Shown one piece after another: positions 61,282-64,000 of a stretch of DNA of 64,000 nucleotides. Position numbers and translations under genes: made by a program. Below the pieces are notes generated by a model. That model saw only the letters and a program-made list of their open reading frames with translations. It had not been told where the DNA came from and did no database searches. Positions within the stretch are counted from its first letter, which is position 1. Every line of letters begins with the position of its first letter. Source of the stretch: Pseudoxanthomonas sp. PXM03 (GTDB taxonomy: Bacteria > Pseudomonadota > Gammaproteobacteria > Xanthomonadales > Xanthomonadaceae); the NCBI RefSeq assembly GCF_014852005.1, contig NZ_JACVAU010000001.1:1-64000 (forward strand), written 5' to 3'.

Positions 61282-64000
61282 ATGCACCTTTCCCGCCGGC
61301 CCCGCGCCGCCCTGCTCGCCATCGCCCTGTCCGCCGCGCTCGGGGGACTGGCTTACGCGCCGGCGTCGACGCATGCGAAGCCGGCGGGCGCGGACGTCGT
61401 GATTCCGTATGAAGAGTTCACCCTGCCGAACGGCCTGCGCGTGATCGTGCACACCGACCGCAAGGCGCCGATCGTGGCGGTGAATGTCTGGTACCACGTG
61501 GGCAGCAAGAACGAGACCCCGGGCCGCACCGGCTTCGCGCACCTGTTCGAGCACCTGATGTTCCAGGGCAGCGAGAACCATGACGGCGAGTTCTTCACCC
61601 CGTTCGAGCTGGTCGGCGCCACCGACCAGAACGGCACCACCAACCAGGACCGCACCAACTATTTCCAGAACGTGCCCACCACCGCCGTGGACATGGCGTT
61701 GTGGATGGAATCCGACCGCATGGGCCACCTGCTGGGCGCGATCGACCAGAAGGCGCTCGACGAGCAGCGCGGCGTGGTGCAGAACGAGAAGCGCCAGGGC
61801 GAGAACCAGCCCTATGGCCGCCGCATCTTCGCGCGCATGTTCGAGGCGCTGTACCCGGCCGGGCATCCCTACAGCTGGCAGACCATCGGCTCCATGGCCG
61901 ATCTGGACGCCGCCACGCTGGCTGACGTGAAGACCTGGTTCCGCAGCTGGTACGGCCCCAACAACGCCGTGCTGGTGCTGGCCGGCGACATCGACGTGGC
62001 CACCGCCAAGGAGAAGGTGACCCGTTACTTCGGCGACATCCCGGCCAGCGCCACGCTGGCGGACATGAAAACCAACATCCCGAAGCACGCCAGCGACACC
62101 CGCGAGACGATCCCCGACCGCGTGCCGCAGGTGCGCGTCTACCGCGCCTGGCCAGTGGCGGAGATGGGCACGAAGGACGCCACCCTGCTGGACCTGTTCG
62201 CGCAGGTGCTGGGCGGCAGCGCGGCCTCGCGCTTCGACACCCGCCTGGTGCACGGCGACAAGATCGCCGACCAGGCCAGCGCGTTCCAGTGGAGCAGCGA
62301 GATCAGCAGCACGTTCTTCCTGATGTCCACCGTGAAGGAAGGCGTGGAGCCGGCCAAGGTCGAACAGGCCTTGGACGAGGAACTCAAGCGCCTGGTCACC
62401 CAGGGCCCGACAGCCGAAGAGCTGGAGCGTGCCAAGGTCTCCGGGCGCGCGGCGTTCGTGCGCGGCATCGAGCGCATCGGCGGTTTCGGCGGCAAGTCCG
62501 ACGTGCTGGCCTCGTGCGCCGTCTACCAGGGCACGCCGGATTGCTACAAGGAAGAGTTGGACATCCTCGCCAACGCCACGCCGGCCGAGGTGCAGGCCGT
62601 GGCCAGGAAATGGCTGACGGGGGCCTCGCACACCATCCTCGTGCAGCCCAGCGAGACGCCCGCCTCGGCCCTGCCGGAAACCGTGTTCGCCGCGCCCGCC
62701 ACGCAGCCGGCCCCCACGCCCAACGTCGATCCGAAGTTCAAGACGGTGAAGACCGACGTGGACCGCAGCCAGGGCGTGCCGAAGACCGCGACGTTCCCGG
62801 ACCTGAAATTCCCGGCCGTGCAGCGCGCCACCCTGTCCAACGGCATGCAGGTCGCGCTGGCCGAGCGGCATGAAACGCCGGTGGTGCAGATCAGCGTCGA
62901 GTTCCCCGGCGGTTACGCCGCCGATGTCGGCAAGAAGCTGGGCACCGCCAGCTTCGCGCTGCAGATGATGGACGAAGGCGCGGGCGAGTACGGCGCGCTG
63001 GACTTCGCCGCTCGCAAGGAAGCGCTGGGTGCGGAACTGACCACGAGCGCTGGCCTGGACAGTGCGTCGGTGGGCCTGTCGGCACTGACCGAAAAGCTGG
63101 ACCCGTCGCTGGACCTGCTCGCTGATGTGCTGCGTCGCCCCACCTTCGCCCCGGCCGAGATCGAGCGCGTGCGCGCCACCTGGATCGCCGGGATCAAGCA
63201 GGAGAAGGCGCGTCCGCAGACCGCCGCGCTGCGCACGTTGCCGCCGCTGTTGTACGGCGCCGGCCATCCGTATGCCATCCCGTTCACCGGCTCGGGCACG
63301 GAGGCATCGATCGCCTCGCTGACCCGCGACGATCTGGCCGCATTCCATCGTGACTGGCTGCAGCCGGACCAGGCCCGCATCACCGTGGTCGGCGATACCA
63401 CGCTGGCGCAGATCGTGCCGTTGCTGGAAGCCCGCCTCGGCGACTGGAAGGCCGCACCGAACGCCCCGAAGCTGGCGGCCGTGCCCAAGGTGGCCAACGC
63501 CACCAAGCCGCGCGTGTTCCTGATCGACCAGCCGGGTGCCATCCAGTCCAACGTCTACGCGGCCCAGCTGGTGCCGCCCACCGGCGACGCCGGCACCATC
63601 GACTTCGACTTCGCCAACGGCGTGCTGGGCGGGCAGTTCAGCTCCCGCCTCAACATGAACCTGCGCGAGGACAAGCATTGGGCGTACGGCTCGTACAGCG
63701 GTGCCCGCAATGCGCTTGGCCAGCGCCCGTGGTGGGCCAGCGCCGCAGTACAGAGCGACCGCACCGCCGACTCGATGAAGGAGCTGCAGAAGGAGATCAG
63801 CCAGTTCGCCACCGGACAGGCGCCGTCCAAGCCGGAGGAAATCGCCAAGATCCGCGCGGCCAACACGCTGGAACTGCCGGGCGCGTACGAAACCGCCTCC
63901 GCAGTGCTGGGGCAGATCGCCACCAACCAGCGCTACGGTCGGCCGGACGACTACATCGTCCAGTACAAGGCCCGCAACGAAGCGATCGGCGCGGCCGACG
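61282..64000 (+). CDS. M16-family zinc metallopeptidase, partial at right edge
   Basis: At least 906 residues; the frame is open at the window end. A signal peptide (LLAIALSAALGGLAYA) is followed by a first peptidase domain with the inverted zinc motif HLFEH (in FAHLFEHLMFQGS) and the downstream Glu in VVQNEKRQGE; further M16 domains follow, including NGMQVALAERHETPVV. Two-domain-pair exported members (pitrilysin-like) degrade small peptides in the periplasm. AAGGAG lies before the ATG. Confidence 0.93.
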   Translation, partial: MHLSRRPRAALLAIALSAALGGLAYAPASTHAKPAGADVVIPYEEFTLPNGLRVIVHTDRKAPIVAVNVWYHVGSKNETPGRTGFAHLFEHLMFQGSENHDGEFFTPFELVGATDQNGTTNQDRTNYFQNVPTTAVDMALWMESDRMGHLLGAIDQKALDEQRGVVQNEKRQGENQPYGRRIFARMFEALYPAGHPYSWQTIGSMADLDAATLADVKTWFRSWYGPNNAVLVLAGDIDVATAKEKVTRYFGDIPASATLADMKTNIPKHASDTRETIPDRVPQVRVYRAWPVAEMGTKDATLLDLFAQVLGGSAASRFDTRLVHGDKIADQASAFQWSSEISSTFFLMSTVKEGVEPAKVEQALDEELKRLVTQGPTAEELERAKVSGRAAFVRGIERIGGFGGKSDVLASCAVYQGTPDCYKEELDILANATPAEVQAVARKWLTGASHTILVQPSETPASALPETVFAAPATQPAPTPNVDPKFKTVKTDVDRSQGVPKTATFPDLKFPAVQRATLSNGMQVALAERHETPVVQISVEFPGGYAADVGKKLGTASFALQMMDEGAGEYGALDFAARKEALGAELTTSAGLDSASVGLSALTEKLDPSLDLLADVLRRPTFAPAEIERVRATWIAGIKQEKARPQTAALRTLPPLLYGAGHPYAIPFTGSGTEASIASLTRDDLAAFHRDWLQPDQARITVVGDTTLAQIVPLLEARLGDWKAAPNAPKLAAVPKVANATKPRVFLIDQPGAIQSNVYAAQLVPPTGDAGTIDFDFANGVLGGQFSSRLNMNLREDKHWAYGSYSGARNALGQRPWWASAAVQSDRTADSMKELQKEISQFATGQAPSKPEEIAKIRAANTLELPGAYETASAVLGQIATNQRYGRPDDYIVQYKARNEAIGAAD

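Noticed and set aside
61267-63678. 803-codon antisense frame opposite the M16 peptidase
   Set aside because: Composition (His, Arg, Gly and Gln rich) is that of a shadow frame; the plus strand carries the HLFEH zinc motif.

Overview
The window is GC-rich chromosomal DNA from a gammaproteobacterium of the Xanthomonadaceae type (Xanthomonas, Pseudoxanthomonas, Stenotrophomonas and relatives). This rests on an Ax21-family outer membrane protein, the order glnA-glnK-amtB-ntrB-ntrC, a hemD-hemX-hemY cluster, REP repeats of the GTAGGAGGGGCTTCAGCCCC type, large TonB-dependent receptors and Xanthomonas-like integron attC sites. The genus is inference. No tRNA, rRNA or CRISPR array was seen.

Region 1 (1-3490) is accessory DNA. 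The tail of an IS3-family element abuts a truncated attC site, followed by six gene cassettes separated by attC recombination sites. The first four cassettes have complementary ends, the signature of integron cassettes; the last two attC sites are decaying. No integrase gene is in the window. A DUF1428 gene and a 150-bp inverted-repeat element follow.

Region 2 (3683-37477) is mainly housekeeping. It holds a Ycf46-like AAA ATPase; a ParA/SixA/YceI/phospholipase-D operon; thioesterase, PlsC, YheT-type hydrolase and TPR/sulfotransferase-like genes; UppP; a nitrogen-control block (glnA, glnK, amtB, ntrB, ntrC) with a readable sigma-54 promoter and NtrC boxes; a Cu,Zn-SOD lipoprotein; a FadI-like thiolase; gamma-glutamyltransferase; hemD/X/Y; secB and gpsA. 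Three REP-type inverted repeats lie in intergenic gaps.

Region 3 (38988-57043) is the most interesting part. A minus-strand operon encodes an NlpC/P60 endopeptidase, an L-Ala-D/L-Glu-type dipeptide epimerase, a MurR/RpiR regulator, an L,D-transpeptidase-like protein and a dicarboxylate/amino-acid symporter. Facing it are plus-strand genes for a transglutaminase-like protein, an Oar-like TonB receptor, an AmiD-like amidase lipoprotein, a second TonB receptor, a penicillin-binding-type serine hydrolase, a VanX-type D-Ala-D-Ala dipeptidase lipoprotein and a D-amino-acid dehydrogenase. Together they could capture, import, cut, epimerise and oxidise peptidoglycan peptides, like a polysaccharide-utilisation locus but for murein stem peptides. 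An AT-rich box (CAAGAATAAATTATT or close variant) occurs twice in the divergent promoter region and once, nearly identical, before the second receptor, suggesting one regulon.

Region 4 (57062-64000) holds a tandem NTF2-like protein, a 49-residue CxxC protein, an AraC-type regulator, TrmL, a small secreted protein built of three short repeats, an SDR oxidoreductase and an M16 metallopeptidase that runs off the right edge.
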